A DNA stretch of 64,000 nt from Stratiolaelaps scimitus (GCA_019614645.1 JABWDB010000036.1:3096001-3160000); one strand, 5' to 3'. Positions 47,947 through 60,534 are shown, numbered from the stretch's first letter. The notes: a model not told the origin generated them from the sequence alone. Translations and numbers: made by a program.

Positions 47947-48383
47947 CTATATAAGAGCTTAGTTATACCGAAATTTACATACTGCTGTGAAGTTTGGCGA
48001 CCATATCTTAAGAAACATTTAGACGCTATGGAGCGAGTTCAATCAAAGTTCTTAACACGCGTCTCGCTTAGATGTGGAATCGATCGCTCGACTCTTACCT
48101 TGCCTCCGATTACTGACCTACACAAACTGGCAGATATGCGATTTTACAAAAGGTTAGTATCTTCAAACTCGTATTATAAATATTTGAATGTCAGACAAAA
48201 TAATCTGCGGAGTGGAGAAACCATAGTACAAATCGCCAGAGCCGAAAGAGTCAATAATATGTTTTCTTTTCGAGCCACACGAATGCTCAGAGAGACACGC
48301 ATGCATATACTATGCACTAACTAATGTTTGTACACCAAATGTATACCTCCCTTTTGTTAATAAAGGTGTTTTTGAATTGAATT
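47947..48383 (+). mobile_element. CR1/Jockey-like LINE, 3' end fragment
   Basis: The plus-strand frame reads YCCEVWRPYLKKHLDAMERV, QSKFLTRV, LPPITDLHKLADMRFYKRL and FSFRATRM, then stops at 48322-48324. This is the usual end of the RT protein of CR1/Jockey/I-type LINEs, after the fingers-palm-thumb region. It is followed by a short 3' UTR that ends in TTGAATTGAATTGAA at 48373-48387, a tail repeat known from such LINEs. The rest of the element is missing (5' truncation). Confidence 0.85.
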
Positions 48384-48572
48384 GAAATCCACGCGAATCA
48401 ATGAGGCGACACCGATTATCGAAGCTAATTTTCACGCTATACTTTCGTATGAAAAAACGAAGACTGCCTCACAAACGCGGACGGCTAAAGATTTTTCCGT
48501 GTATACAGCGCAACCTATCTGCCTCGTCTCTCTGCATTTTCGCTACCATAATTTAGGCGTCTGTGGATTCAG

Positions 48573-49007
48573 GCAATGGCGGCCACTGAGGGCAAGAGGA
48601 AGAGTTCGAAGGTTAAATCGGACAAGGCGAGAAACGGCTCCACTTCACAGAGGAAGGTAGGGCCGTCGGCGAAGACGGCGCGCTCGAAGAAGCGCTCCAC
48701 CCGTCCGGCTGATAATCAGGCGTCTTCCTTATCTGATGAATCCCTCCTTAGGCGGCTCTCCGTCGGGGACACTCCGAAAGCTAGCAGACTCGGTGATAGC
48801 ATTCTCAGTTTTAGTGAGGACGATATCATGAGACAGGAAAGTCTACGGGCAGTTTCAGTTCCACGACGGCTGAGTCTACCTCCGAGACGGCTAAGTCATA
48901 GCGAGTCGCTCAGTTCTTTCACAAGGCGAGAAACGAAAATCACACTCCCGAAATCTCGCCCCGCCGTCGAACAAACACCCCCAAAGGCCCCCTTGAGTTG
49001 CCTCTCG
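48573..49007 (+). CDS. Basic Ser/Arg-rich coding exon, product unrecognised
   Basis: An acceptor (gtggattcag) precedes GCAATGGCG. The frame is open for 145 codons to TCG|GTTAGT at 49008. It begins MAATEGKRKSSKVKSDK and is rich in Lys, Arg and Ser, then has several RRLS motifs (LLRRLSVGD, PRRLSLPPRRLSHSESLSS) that fit basophilic kinase sites such as PKA. Either the ATG at 48576 is the start, or the exon continues from the one ending at 46313, with which it joins in phase 0. No domain is seen. The composition suggests a nuclear or chromosome-associated disordered region, which is inference. Later exons are not identified. Confidence 0.55.
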
Positions 49008-49826
49008 GTTAGTGTCGTTATTGTCTCCAATGTGAGTCGTTCATTGAGCTGATCCACTGACCTAGAAGCAAGAATCGCCTTTAGCTATTATAGGCGTTGG
49101 TACAACCCACCCCCGTCACCTGTTCACGTTTGTAACACAAATTATCTGTGGTATTTGTTCATCACTAGCAATATGACTATGTCATGTGCTTACTCAAGAC
49201 TAAATGTGGTAAAAACTGATCGTTGTTAATTGATCTAAAAATGATAACCAATTTCGCCATTGCAAGCTACAGGGTACTGATTGTCGATTCGCACTGTCGA
49301 TGCGCGTTTTCTTGGTGAGCTTTCTTGTGGTTCTTCTAGCATCGTTGCTTTAGCGTTTCCGACAATTTGGTTTGCTGTCTTGTCTACGCTGTTCACCTGG
49401 GAGCGATTGGGCACGTTGTTGTACTGTCAAATCCTTGATGAAGGCTTGAATGGCTCTTGGACTGCTCATTTTATACTGACACATGTATTTCGACAGCCGT
49501 AAGCATCCCGGAAACTCGGGAGAGTCGAATGGCCGCCCCATTCTCCCGTGGGGGCTTCAATTTCTTTGGATTTTGGAAAAGCAACGGTGCGCGACATTTG
49601 CTTGAGTGATTGCCGGCAGCAACGCTCATCGCGATGACTGTTTAATTAAGCACTAAGCATTGTCTCAATGGATTGTTACCAGTCGAGAATTCAAGTTCTA
49701 CAAACACTTCGCTGTTGAAGAATTCTCGTGCTTCGTTGATGAATGTTTCATACGATGTAGACTAAGGAGTGGTAAGGAAAGTTAGAACTAACATAGTTAG
49801 TTAGAAATACACTAGTTCCATAACAC
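49008..49826. other. Non-coding stretch, nothing recognised
   Basis: Probably intronic or intergenic sequence between the basic coding exon and the inverted-repeat element. No conserved frame is visible. Confidence 0.5.
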
Positions 49827-51048
49827 ACTATGGAAGGAAGTGTATTTCAACGTACTTAAAAATCGAAAATGTGGGCAAGTGCATGATGTTTTTTTTATCT
49901 AAACTTCTACCAGTTTCATTTGGACACTGTTAGATCATGAGAGGCGGTTGTGTCTATGGAACATGATTGACCCGATGCGTTTTTCTGCCTTGCCTTGTGA
50001 TAGATGTGATCCCATGTTTCGAAGCCGGTGTAGAGCCCCACGAAATCTACAATTTGATAGAGTTAGTTTACCTTTTCACGATTGCTCGTTCCCTTTTTTT
50101 TGTCCTTTTTCAGAAAGTTCCCGCCATCTCAATGATCTCCATTGGATCGTTTCTTGTGATGACCGGTTTCGGAATCGCAATTTTTAATATATATTTTAAA
50201 AAAATTGAAGTATACAATCCGAACGTTGAAATAGCAAGTTTGCCAATCCAATCCGATTTATATTAGAGTACTCTGCGTAAAGGGACTTTATCGGAGATCA
50301 CAGCGTTTATCGCCGCTATTGTTGCAAGATCTCTCGGTCCTCCTCTGGAACTATTGTATCTCCAGTTACTGTCTACAAAAGAAAATATCGTACTTTTTAG
50401 ATTTATCACTATCGGTCCGTATTTCAATTCATACTGAACTTTAAATGAATAAATTTCTATTGGAAATAAAACGGACTGCGTTGGCTTGGTCCCATAGCTT
50501 CTCTTTAATTCTATGGCAACGATGCATGTATTGATGCTATTCGCTCGCGGGGTTTCTGGCCGACCGCTGAACAGAGAGTCGCGCATAGTAAATACGATGT
50601 GTATACAACTAAACATTACACACACTGTATACCCGCCAATATGCTACCTATGACAAGCCCGGGATGGGTGTGTGTGAACGCCGAGAGGTTTCAGCCCGGC
50701 GAAACATATACGATTCTCTCCTTTCTGATGAATACTTCCCTACCTGATAGAGATAGCATATCACGATCTAGTGTTCTGTGTGCGGCTATCGCGTATTTCC
50801 TGTTACTATGGGTGGTTGTTCTGACACCACCTTCGATTTGAGTCACCGATCAGCCAATGTCACGAGGAAACACAAAAGGGACCACGCAAGGCAGAAAAAC
50901 TCATCGGGTCAATCATATTCCATAGACACAAGCGCCTCTCATTATCTAACAGTGTCCAAATGAAACTGGTCAAAGTTTAGATTAAAAAAAACATCATGCA
51001 CTTGCCCACCTTTCAATTTCTAAGTACGTTGAAACACACTTCCATAGT
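49827..51048. mobile_element. Unidentified element with about 165-bp terminal inverted repeats
   Basis: Arms 49827-49993 and 50886-51048 are inverted copies at roughly 90% identity, including GTGGGCAAGTGCATGATGTT and TTTCATTTGGACACTGTTAG. About 890 bases lie between them. The interior has a plus-strand frame ending at 50266 with a hydrophobic segment (ISMISIGSFLVMTGFGIAIF) and a minus-strand frame 50625-50263, whose stops overlap. Neither matches a transposase I know. A polypyrimidine acceptor (tcctttttcag) before 50115 could make part of the plus frame an exon. It may be a MITE-like or foldback element, or an inverted duplication. No target duplication is evident. Confidence 0.7.
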
Positions 51049-54000
51049 TTTGCCGGAGCAAAATGACACTATTAAATAATTCTGACACCAACGAAAAAGT
51101 GGTGTCAGCGTTCGCCTGCTATGTTTGTTCTAGTGACTAACACTCGGCAATTAGTGCTGAGTTCGTTGTCGCGAACGTAATCTCTTTAGCACCATGTGGC
51201 GGTTGGCGACCTATGTATCAAATTGTGATAATCACGCGATGTTTCATTCTTGGCCAGCTCTGCTGTTAACCGAGGAATCGGTTCGCAGTGCGCTTTTCAA
51301 TAGATATAATATATCCAATTTATACTGAATATAGATCGTAAGTGACTGCAATTTGTAGTTACTCGGAATAGAGTAACTACAGGTTTTCAGCCCGCGAAAA
51401 GTTTGAACACAGGCAATTGCTCATCAGCTGTTACAGTTTGCCAGCTTCAGGAGCAATGCAGAAGGCGCAAACATTTGACCCGAATTTTCTAAGAAGCTCT
51501 TCTGTTATATAACCGCTTCCCAATATAATTATTGACGCACATGGAAGTATTTTTCCTGCAGTACGAAGAGACTCCAAGAAGCTATGGCGTTAGCTGAGTA
51601 TAAATGTTGTGTCGGTAATGATCGGTAGTATTGTATATTTTTTATACGATGCCCATAATTCATAGCATATTTATTACCATAGATAAAATGCAAGTAAATT
51701 AATTCATACGTGTGTGAATATATTCGTCGATAAGGCGGATATATTCATTTTACTAACTGCCTTAAGATGCATAAAGCGGTCCAACCATTTTTACAAGTAC
51801 AGCCTCGATTTTATTCATTCTCATTTCAACGTATGACACGTTCTTCAACACAGCCATTTATATATCAATGTCTATATGCAGCAGCTAGAAGTTTCGAATC
51901 AGTCCGAGTGGGCCATACTTGATTGATCAACGGTGATAATAATAATAATATGGAAGAATTTCATTTCTCATATCACAAAATTACACCGATGTATCTACGT
52001 GGTACGTGGCCGACCATTTTTTCCCTATTCCAAATACTGCACGTTTTCATTGTAATTAACATTATTCGACCTAATACAATATGTACTAGTGAATTTAATA
52101 TTTTTCACACACACACATTATGGCTAGGACACCTCTACTGCAAAAACAATATCTACCTCGTAATAGCACTCTGTTAATATTGGTTATCATTACAAAAAAA
52201 AACAATGTATGATATAATACCTTTAATAAATATTGCCGAAGATCTCCGATTTCTCTATGTACAGTGTTCAATTCGATGTTATCCTTGCTGATGGTGGTAG
52301 ACACAATGTTTGCAGCGACGTCAATAATTGATCATACTATTTTCCACAGTTAATTTATCGTCCCTTTGAAACATGTAGTCACCAGTCGAATGTTCAGATC
52401 GTAACGTGCTCAAGCATACGTGAGCAGTGGTAGTTTGCGACAAGAAGTGACTTGTCACCTAGTTGATTTTCCGCGCTGGCTTACAGCCAACATTTAACAT
52501 CCGCGATACACTGACTTCCACCTGGTGACATTTATATATTCTGTGTTTCGAGTATCATCTCAGCGAGCGTAGGTGTTTAGGCGTAGCGCTCGAGCTCCAA
52601 GATGCGAATTGAAAAATGTAACACATGTCGGTTATCATGTAATATCACATTCAATGGCATTCAATGTCTCTGTATCTGCTCGTACCCATATGGGAATTCT
52701 CAGGTAAACGACGACACTCTGTTCGTTACACCGATGCCTTCGATGGTTGAGCCATCACGTCCAGGATCGCCGCCAGACCGAAGACACACAGGCAGTCTCA
52801 CCTTTAGCACAGGTTGGCTCCGCTGCATCTGCCGGGATGGCAACACTCGGCGTCCGTGAGTGGAGCTGCATCTGCTTGAATCGTCACGCGAACTTTACAG
52901 CACCGCCTGTCAGCCGTATTCACGTACATGTGATAATACCCACCTCGGTCAGTTGCCTGAAAACGTGCATAGCAATATTAGCTAGGGGGATAGGGGTCGA
53001 AACGTCTATACGTAATACTTGATGTATAATGCATCATGTAATTATAATTACCAGAATTGAGTTAATTATATAGTACCAGAATTGAGTTGTTGTTGCTGTC
53101 ACCTGCCCTGTGAGTCAGGTGCAGACCTGTGCACCTCATTGATTGATTGCTTAACCTTCATCTATGCACTGGACGTACATGGATCGATTAGGTCAGTGGT
53201 CAAATTGCCGATTGGAAATAGTCAGAGTAGGTTAAAGTTTGTATTTGATAGAGCGATGACGTCAAGTCAATCACGACGAACCACTATGCTTTACGAACGA
53301 TCTGCTTTATTAGGCGCCAACAGGTGGATGGCTCGGACTGGAAGCTAGCCTGTCGGAGCAGGAGGCTAGCCCGACAATCCGTGGCAGGATTTATACATAC
53401 AGCTAATCGGGATACGCGCTGCTTGTTTAGAACGCAATAATCTAATTAGGCTCATTTCAAAGCAAACACATCGCGTTTCCTTTAAGGTGATTCCTCATTT
53501 TGTGAGTGATTTAGGTGCTGCCATTGATAATTGGGGTTCTGATTGATTGTTGGTGATTGGTGAGTGTCACGATGATAAAATTCGCTCAGTGTAAAATGCT
53601 ATTTTTTTTAATACGACAGACTTGTTTGGTTACAAGCCTAGCTTTTCAATGGGCAGCAATGAGTAGTTTCTCCTGTGCGGCGTCTCGTAAGGCTCGTCAC
53701 TGTATCGATTTTTGTAGAACGACAACAGTTCGAGTGTGTGGTTCAGTAATTTTAAATACGTAACCAGCTTTTCCAATGGCCGCATGATAAACTGGTCGAT
53801 TTCTCATGTTCGAACGTTGATCGATCACTGCATCCACATGCAATGGACGACTCATCTCATTAAAACGGACAACACTCGTTGAATAACGATGGCCTCATAA
53901 AACATGAACGACTCTGCGGGTGAGGTTTTTGGTAGCTATTATAAATACTCTGCAAATAATGAGGCCTGTCGAATTGTGATGGTGTTTTCTGCTGCAACAT

Positions 54001-54733
54001 CCTGGCAAATAATCTCGATCGGATGAAAACTCGTTTTTCAACCGGTTTAAGCGACAACGCCCCGGGACGACACGATTATATATGGAATTCTCGCGCTGGC
54101 CCGTTATTATATTCATCATGGAACAAGCAAATTATTCTTAACGCATGCTTCCAGCTAAAAACGTGTCCGATGTTTCGCCGCCGCCGCCGCCGTGAAGTCG
54201 CGGGATCGACTTCATTCATTAAATCCGTCCGAACGGCCGGGACATTAAATCTGAACGAGATGGATCGTTTCGAAGATGATTTGCATTAATCGACTTCCAT
54301 CTACGAGCAGATAACAAGTTTCGGAAGCATATAAAGAATGGAACAATATTCACAATTTTATGAGATCGCAGATGCAGTTCTAAATGCGTAGCGCGACCTC
54401 TAATGATCGTCTTTTACGCATGCCAGAAGAACAGGATCTCTGTGCTTTATACAGCTTTTTTTTTGCTGTTTCTTAATTCACCTTTGGCACTCGGCAGAAC
54501 GTGGACGTTCGTATTATTGACGGAGTACTTTTGAAGCTTAGAATGAAGTCTGTTAGATTTTTCGTTTGTCAGTGCCAAACACCCGTACTGATACAGTACT
54601 GATCCGTTAACCCTTAACGTTGAATTCATATTTGGTCCGTTCCTGTGTGTGTGTGTGTGTTCACCCAGCTTCTAGCATGAATCTGTTGACCTCCCACCGA
54701 GAAGTGAATTGTTGAATTCAGTGAGTGACTTAC
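51049..54733. other. Intergenic stretch, no gene recognised
   Basis: It holds the SINE fragment at 52464 and a small hairpin near 51352-51377. Cys-containing frames at 52602-52703 and 52730-52860 are open but unassignable. Confidence 0.5.
52464..52514 (-). mobile_element. SINE fragment, 3' module
   Basis: The minus strand carries the GATGTTAAATGTTGGCTGTAAG block of the SINE family, with substitutions. Nothing of the tRNA head remains. Confidence 0.75.
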
Positions 54734-54858
54734 TGCTGAGAGACGTTTGTCGATCTGGAATACGACGGTCCTCTCGATATCAATAGGCTCTGCCTGGGCG
54801 GATACGACCAAGAGGCTGCACGCGACTAAGGCAGTACACCACAGAAGAATTGTCCGAG
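54734..54858 (-). CDS. Candidate exon of a secreted protein (signal peptide)
   Basis: On the minus strand an acceptor (tcgttgcttgcag) precedes 54858 and a strong donor (GTAAGT) follows 54734. The frame codes ARTILLWCTALVACSLLVVS, then AQAEPIDIERTVVFQIDKRLSA. The hydrophobic core followed by SAQA|EP looks like a signal peptide and cleavage site. The same frame is open upstream to an ATG at 54898 (MSLISFLFLSLLA), so it may instead be a first exon starting there; its length then gives a phase 0 end. The mature part is too short to assign. Later exons were not found with confidence in the next 500 bases. Confidence 0.45.
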
Positions 54859-54978
54859 CTGCAAGCAACGATAAAAACAAGAACGAAATCAGCGACATAC
54901 AAAAGTGTGTGTGTGTGTATAAAAAAACAACGTCGTGTATTCGATTGTGGTTTCGGTGACACGATCAGGTCAGGTCAG

Positions 54979-55035
54979 TTGCACCCGTGGACGTTAAATG
55001 TTGGCTGTGAGTCAGCCGGGAAAATTTATTCTAGG
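54979..55035 (+). mobile_element. SINE fragment, 3' module
   Basis: CCGTGGACGTTAAATGTTGG, CTGTGAGTCAGCC and the GGGAAAATTTATTCTAGG tail match the SINE family closely. The tRNA head is absent. Confidence 0.85.
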
Positions 55036-56284
55036 TATTATAGTTACAGCCAGATCGACCAAGGTGAAATTTTCTTACTTTTTATCTATTTATTTATTAT
55101 TTGTTTATTTCACTCCTTGATTCGTTGGGGTTTGCCTGCTCACCTCATTGGTGTTTCATTGCTCTTAAATATAATGGCTCATTCATCGTAATAGGGCCCG
55201 AATCAGCGGTTTCCAGATTCAGAGAGGGTTTGCAGACGCAACCCAGCGTAGCCAACGCAATGGCCGCTGAGGGTTCAATTCCTGTCTTTGAATTTCGGCT
55301 AGCTTCTGCCTTTTGCGTTTGGCCGAAAATCTATATCAGCCCTGATTATGAAGGATTGGTAAATAAAAACAATTTTATCCTTGTCGAGGACGATGGGCAC
55401 ATTAGATTCACATAGTAAATCGGCGAACCTTCGGATATAACCATTAATGGGCAAATTTCAATATAATACTTGCAATTGTGCTGCAGACTCGAATGACTGT
55501 TTGACTAGTGCCTCTATTCTGTATCTGTATTGCTCAGCGTTCAGCCTTATGGTCGATTCGGCAGACCATTATTATTATTATCTATTCCGATGGCTAAAAA
55601 CGCAGCTCGATTTATTTCAGACACCTCGCTCTTCATCAAACGGAGACTAATTTGATTTGTTCCAAATTTAAACGCAGATCGAACGTCTGTCGAACGTCAA
55701 ATGTTCCATCTGCTTGGTGAGCTGGACGAATACACGATAATTACGATGCGTCGACCGACCCGACAAGGCAATTATGCACTCAAATGTGGATCGCATCGCG
55801 CCAGCTTCGTCTGGGAACAAACTCTCCTGTGTCTGCAGTAAGGACGATTCATGTCGTACCTGCTAACAGAACAACACCGCATCTAAGATTGCGGGTTGGT
55901 TGGTTCCAGGATCGTTGCGCTTGACCGTCTTGTAATGACGTATAGCTGAACGTATCAGTTTGTGCTATCGTTATTTCGAAATGTTTATTCGCCTCCGTAG
56001 ATGAACTGAGTTCATAAATGGGGCACATAATACTACAATAACACTGATCCTTACGTTGCTGATATATATATATATATATATGGGCAGGTTCATTAAATCA
56101 TACATATACGACTTTACCTCAAGCCTACATCGCACAAACATACATCAGTGATCAGACCTACGTGGAGTCACACCAAGACGCTCAAAGCTAACTAACAATC
56201 ACCCTTACTCGTTACCCTATCAAAACATACTCTAGTTCTCAGACATACGACATTTGGTCAAACATGCCTCAAAGACAACCGTGT

Positions 56285-56287
<3 letters not shown>

Positions 56288-56326
<39 letters not shown>
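56288..56326. repeat. (AT)n microsatellite
   Basis: About 19 uninterrupted AT units. Confidence 0.95.
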
Positions 56327-56328
<2 letters not shown>

Positions 56329-56699
56329 GCAATGAATTGTGCTTCGAATTCACGGCTGCAGAAAACTCATTGAATGTGAGACTCCATCGTCCATTTACAC
56401 ACAATATCGCTGCTAAAACATCTGTTATGTCACTTGGAGGCTCTCACCTGTACGCATGTTGTCTGTGTGTGGACCCGAATGTAGACCAGTCCAACCGTAC
56501 TACAATAGTAAACGCTCTGAACCGTGAACGAATCGAAATCTCGAAGTCGTGTTCGCGACGTCGTCTTTTAAGCGTCCGCCGCGAGATATCCAGAGTCTCT
56601 AGCCGTCAACAGATCTCTCGGCCCGCGGGGCCCTCTCTCGTTAGACTTCTCCATCTCGGCCGCTTTCCACCGACTTCCATCGATTCTTAGTCGTCTTCT

Positions 56700-57720
56700 T
56701 CTTTCTCATCTGCTCCGCTTCAGATCTCCGCCGTTGGATTGTCATGCGGCGGCGGCGGCGGCGGCGGCGGCGGCCGCGTCGACGGCATGTTTTCCCTCCA
56801 ATTTCGTCCACTCAGCGGGACCGCGAGACGGATCTGACAGAAACAGCCGTGGCAGCGCCAAGCGATAGTGCAGTGGACGCTGCTGGGCAAGACGCAAAAC
56901 AAGAGACCAGAAAGTCGGGCCCAACGCGATCGTTCCCTGCCGGGCTGAAAGTCGTCGCCTTCTTCTGAAAGACGACAACGATGACGACAAAGGCTCAAGT
57001 AGATCCGTCTCTCTGCCTGTTGGCCCGTTCACTGCTTGGGTCTGTGGGTTCGTCCGCCTGTCGCAAGGGTCGAAGAACGCGGCTGCGCGGAGTAGTTGAG
57101 GCGATTCCGGTGGCGATTGCCACTGCTACAGGAGCGCCGGCAGCATCCAGGGACGATGCGCCATCACGTCATGTCATAGGAAACTGCGTGTGGAGCACCG
57201 TGCTGGAGCGACGAACGGCAAAGGCTCCGACGACGACGACGACAACACGAACAAGCGACGTGTGTGTCTCCGGAGTTTCTGAGGGATGGCTGATGACGGC
57301 TGATCATTATGAAGAGGAGGGCGCAAAGGGAGGGGTCGGGACGCGGGGCGGAGGATGAAGAAATCGACATCACAACAACAATGATCATCATTATCGCCGG
57401 CGTCTGTCTCGACCCTTTGCTGGATTTCTATTCGCTGCTGTCGTGCGGTGATGACTGACAGATGTGATGACAACAACGCTACAGCGCACAGCAGCATGAA
57501 CTATTATTGGGTAGTGGAATCTTGCAAATCGCCGAGGGTGAGCTGAACAGAAATAGCTGTTGCAGAGGCCACAGAGCTGCTTCGTTCAGGCAGTGCCTTC
57601 GGCCGCAGAGCGAGAGAACAGTCACTATTCTGATGACGAGTGACCCGCTGATGACGGGCTCTTCGGTAGCTCTGAGGTTGCTTCGGGCAGGGGAAGGCGT
57701 CCGTGGGGTGGCTTGCCGGT
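56700..57720. promoter_or_regulatory. CpG-rich block with (CGG)n, candidate promoter or 5' exon
   Basis: CpG density is high, starting with a (CGG)9 tract at 56746-56773 and ending near a good donor (CTTGCCG|GTGAGT) at 57719. All frames are repeat-driven and none is recognisable. By analogy with the block at 13.5-14.5 kb it could be the first exon and promoter of a gene whose body lies outside or was not recognised. Confidence 0.3.
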
Positions 57721-58991
57721 GAGTGGCGCAATTCGGAAGTTTTCGGAACGCTTCGCGTAGACAATTGCTCCTTCCCGTCGGGTGGGTACCATATCATATA
57801 ACGGTTTAGCATTGTATGCCAGGTAATATTGTTGACCTTTGTCTGACAGTGTACTACATCCCAGGCTACATGTCACTGTGAGGCGGGACTAGCCATATCT
57901 TATAATATGGATCACAACGGCTTTTTTTTTCTACGAAATCCGAACTAGTCCGCAGGCGTTTAGCAGATATGACGCCACTCGCGTTTGCTGATCGTTTAGA
58001 ATAGGGCTGAACATTTGCGTGTGCGTGTGTGTGAACTCGCGCCCCAAATTTCCTCAATGTCGAAGCGCTAAGAAATGAAGCCGCCGAGGCGACGGATCAA
58101 AGTATAAAGAGCCTCTGCGACCCGATCGGTCCCAGCCGCTTTCCACCATGTGCGATCGTCTGACAATCAGCCGGTGCCCACGAACCAACCGGCGCGTCTG
58201 TGTATCTGTCGCAGGTGCAGAGAAGTGCGCACAAGCTACCCCGAGTCGAATGCTCTCCACTTAGTAAATGAACCCCGCGAGATAGGGACAGTGATTTGTT
58301 TTCACGAATGATAACTTTACCGAACCGTGTCCAAAATGATCATAACGGAATGACTGACAAATTGTCAATGCGACATCCTGACACTGCCGTAACCCATCCA
58401 CCACCGCTATTGTAGATGCATACCTTTTGTATAGGTAAGGAATAAGGCGGAGAAAGCACACGCGCCCTCCGTCGGCTGGCATCGCTCGATTATTCGGTGG
58501 GTGCCAATTATAGATAAAATGGTATCTCAGCTCTGCTCTTTCTTCTCCGTCGTTGTCGTTGTCTATCATTCGTTTAGGTTTACCACGACAATCTCTAGCC
58601 ATTGATCAACTTTCGTATGAGTGACGCCTGCGTCAGCTATCAGCTGTTTGATAACACTGATCTGCTTTCAACGGTGGGAACTCAGTATCTCTAACGATGG
58701 CGGATAATCGTGGGTAAACATTGCGGTGAATGGACACTTAGACTTTTTAACTTTGAGCAGCATTCAGTGTTCGATATGTGCCGCTATAACGAGTGCTATG
58801 AACTGACATTATAGTGCAATAATATATGTCAAGCTAACGAGAGCTTTATCTGAGCCTTCTTTAATGAGCTGCAGATAGAAGAAGCTCAAGTCGCCTATAT
58901 TAAGAAAAAAAAATGGGTCAGGATGAACGCGTCTCGAATTTTGTTTCTTCTTTTTGCAACTACCGATGGGTGATGTCGCATAGCTGAGCGA

Positions 58992-58995
<4 letters not shown>

Positions 58996-59032
<37 letters not shown>
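58996..59032. repeat. (AT)n microsatellite
   Basis: About 18 AT units followed by TGTATGTA. Confidence 0.95.
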
Positions 59033-59039
<7 letters not shown>

Positions 59040-60534
59040 AAGGTGTAAAGGGCAGATTTTAATCATCTACCCCATGTCTAATAACAATATACACATTTTT
59101 ACAACACAACTATTTCGACCTTCATTATCGAGCTTGTATCGAACAATCTAATTAAGAACAAATACCTGAGAGTGTCTATTGGAGGAGGCAGGTCAGCTTG
59201 CAACAAAAAAATGAAACACACTCTTGTCAATCCCTAATATTAATACTACAGAAACAATTCCTTCAATTTTTGCTGCAGGCTCCCTGCATAGAAAACCACC
59301 CGGTGAGCGAGTGACATATGTTTCGAGCTTTTGAACATAATAGTTTCGATGGATTTCGACATTTTCTTGGTCAAATCGTCTTCAAGCACTAGTATTGTTA
59401 TCCAGTCGTGCCTATGTATCTATTATAAAAAAAAATAGCTTTCCAGTGAAGGTTGTATCCTCTCCAATTCGTCGGCGATCCGAATGTGACAAGATCGGAG
59501 AATACGCTTGATCACCAGTTAATCCTCTATAGTCTTCGAAGACAGCTGATAGTGATAGCCAGCTCGTCTCAAATTGTTGATCGTGCACGTCTCGTCGCCA
59601 ATTCAAATTTCGTTTCGAAAACGCACCCATCCCCGAACGTCGATAGATCGGGGCCCTCTTGCGACGAGATGCGACGCACTGAGGATGATTTACATGATGA
59701 AAATCTCGTCTAGCGAGAGAATGAGTTCTGTTCGCACCTCGTACACTCGGCTGTGCTTTTTCGTTCAACAATATCGGGGGACGCTGCTTCGAATTCGAAG
59801 ATCCGTAAATAAATTCGCCGGGGCGCCCGCTTCCTTTGTTTTTCGCTTTGAAAAATATTGTACAACTTGACGCTCGCATACGCCATAGCGAAAATTATGC
59901 CCGACGGCAGTGGAGCTAGTCGAATCGTTTGGCTTTTCGTTTGCATTCTGAAATACGGACGAGACGTCAGATCGACATATCGGGAAGCGTTCTTCAGCGA
60001 AGGTGAAAGTGGCCGTATATCCGTATGTAGACATTGGATCCCCTGGAAAGCGAAATTTCCATTAGATGCATACGTTATTACCTGCCAAAATAGGTAAATG
60101 GGAAACTGACTCGCTTAGCTGGCCGGCGATATGCCCTGACAATGATCGGTGTCCACGATATTCGTAAACTTGTATTGTATCGTGTGTATCAGCGTTTCGA
60201 AATGATCCGTGTATCGAAAACGTCTATTCAGAGGATGAATGAATTGTTGAAATCGTCTTCAGGTTCAGAAGAAGTTTCGACCAAGTATGCCTGCTTAGTC
60301 GAAACTTCGTTCAAGTATATTTGAACTAAATGTTCTCTGTTAAACATTGGAAATCAGTCCCACTTGTGCGGGTAACGGCAGTGAGAAGCTTCTGCCGGAT
60401 AAATAACAATTCCGAGTTGAAAACACCACACTATCTGATATCTGCAGAGGATTTATTTTAAGTTCGCTTGAGATCCAAAGGCTTGCCCATTTGCTTTAAA
60501 TATACGAACCGCCGAAGAACGAATCAAAGTCATC

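Larger units (their letters stand above)
55036..60534. other. Intergenic stretch, no gene recognised
   Basis: It includes a B-box-like GAGGGTTCAATTCCTGTC near 55268, (AT)n arrays at 56288-56326 and 58996-59032, and a CpG-rich block at 56700-57720. Overlapping open frames on both strands at 59412-60100 have no recognisable product. Confidence 0.5.

Noticed and set aside
49967..50266. Possible CD36-type membrane receptor C-terminus in the inverted-repeat element
   Set aside because: Only a hydrophobic segment and a vague spacing resemblance; the candidate intron changes the frame and no other receptor exons were found.
56744..56968. Arg-rich protein frame from the (CGG) tract
   Set aside because: The poly-Arg start comes from the microsatellite and the remainder shows no conserved features.
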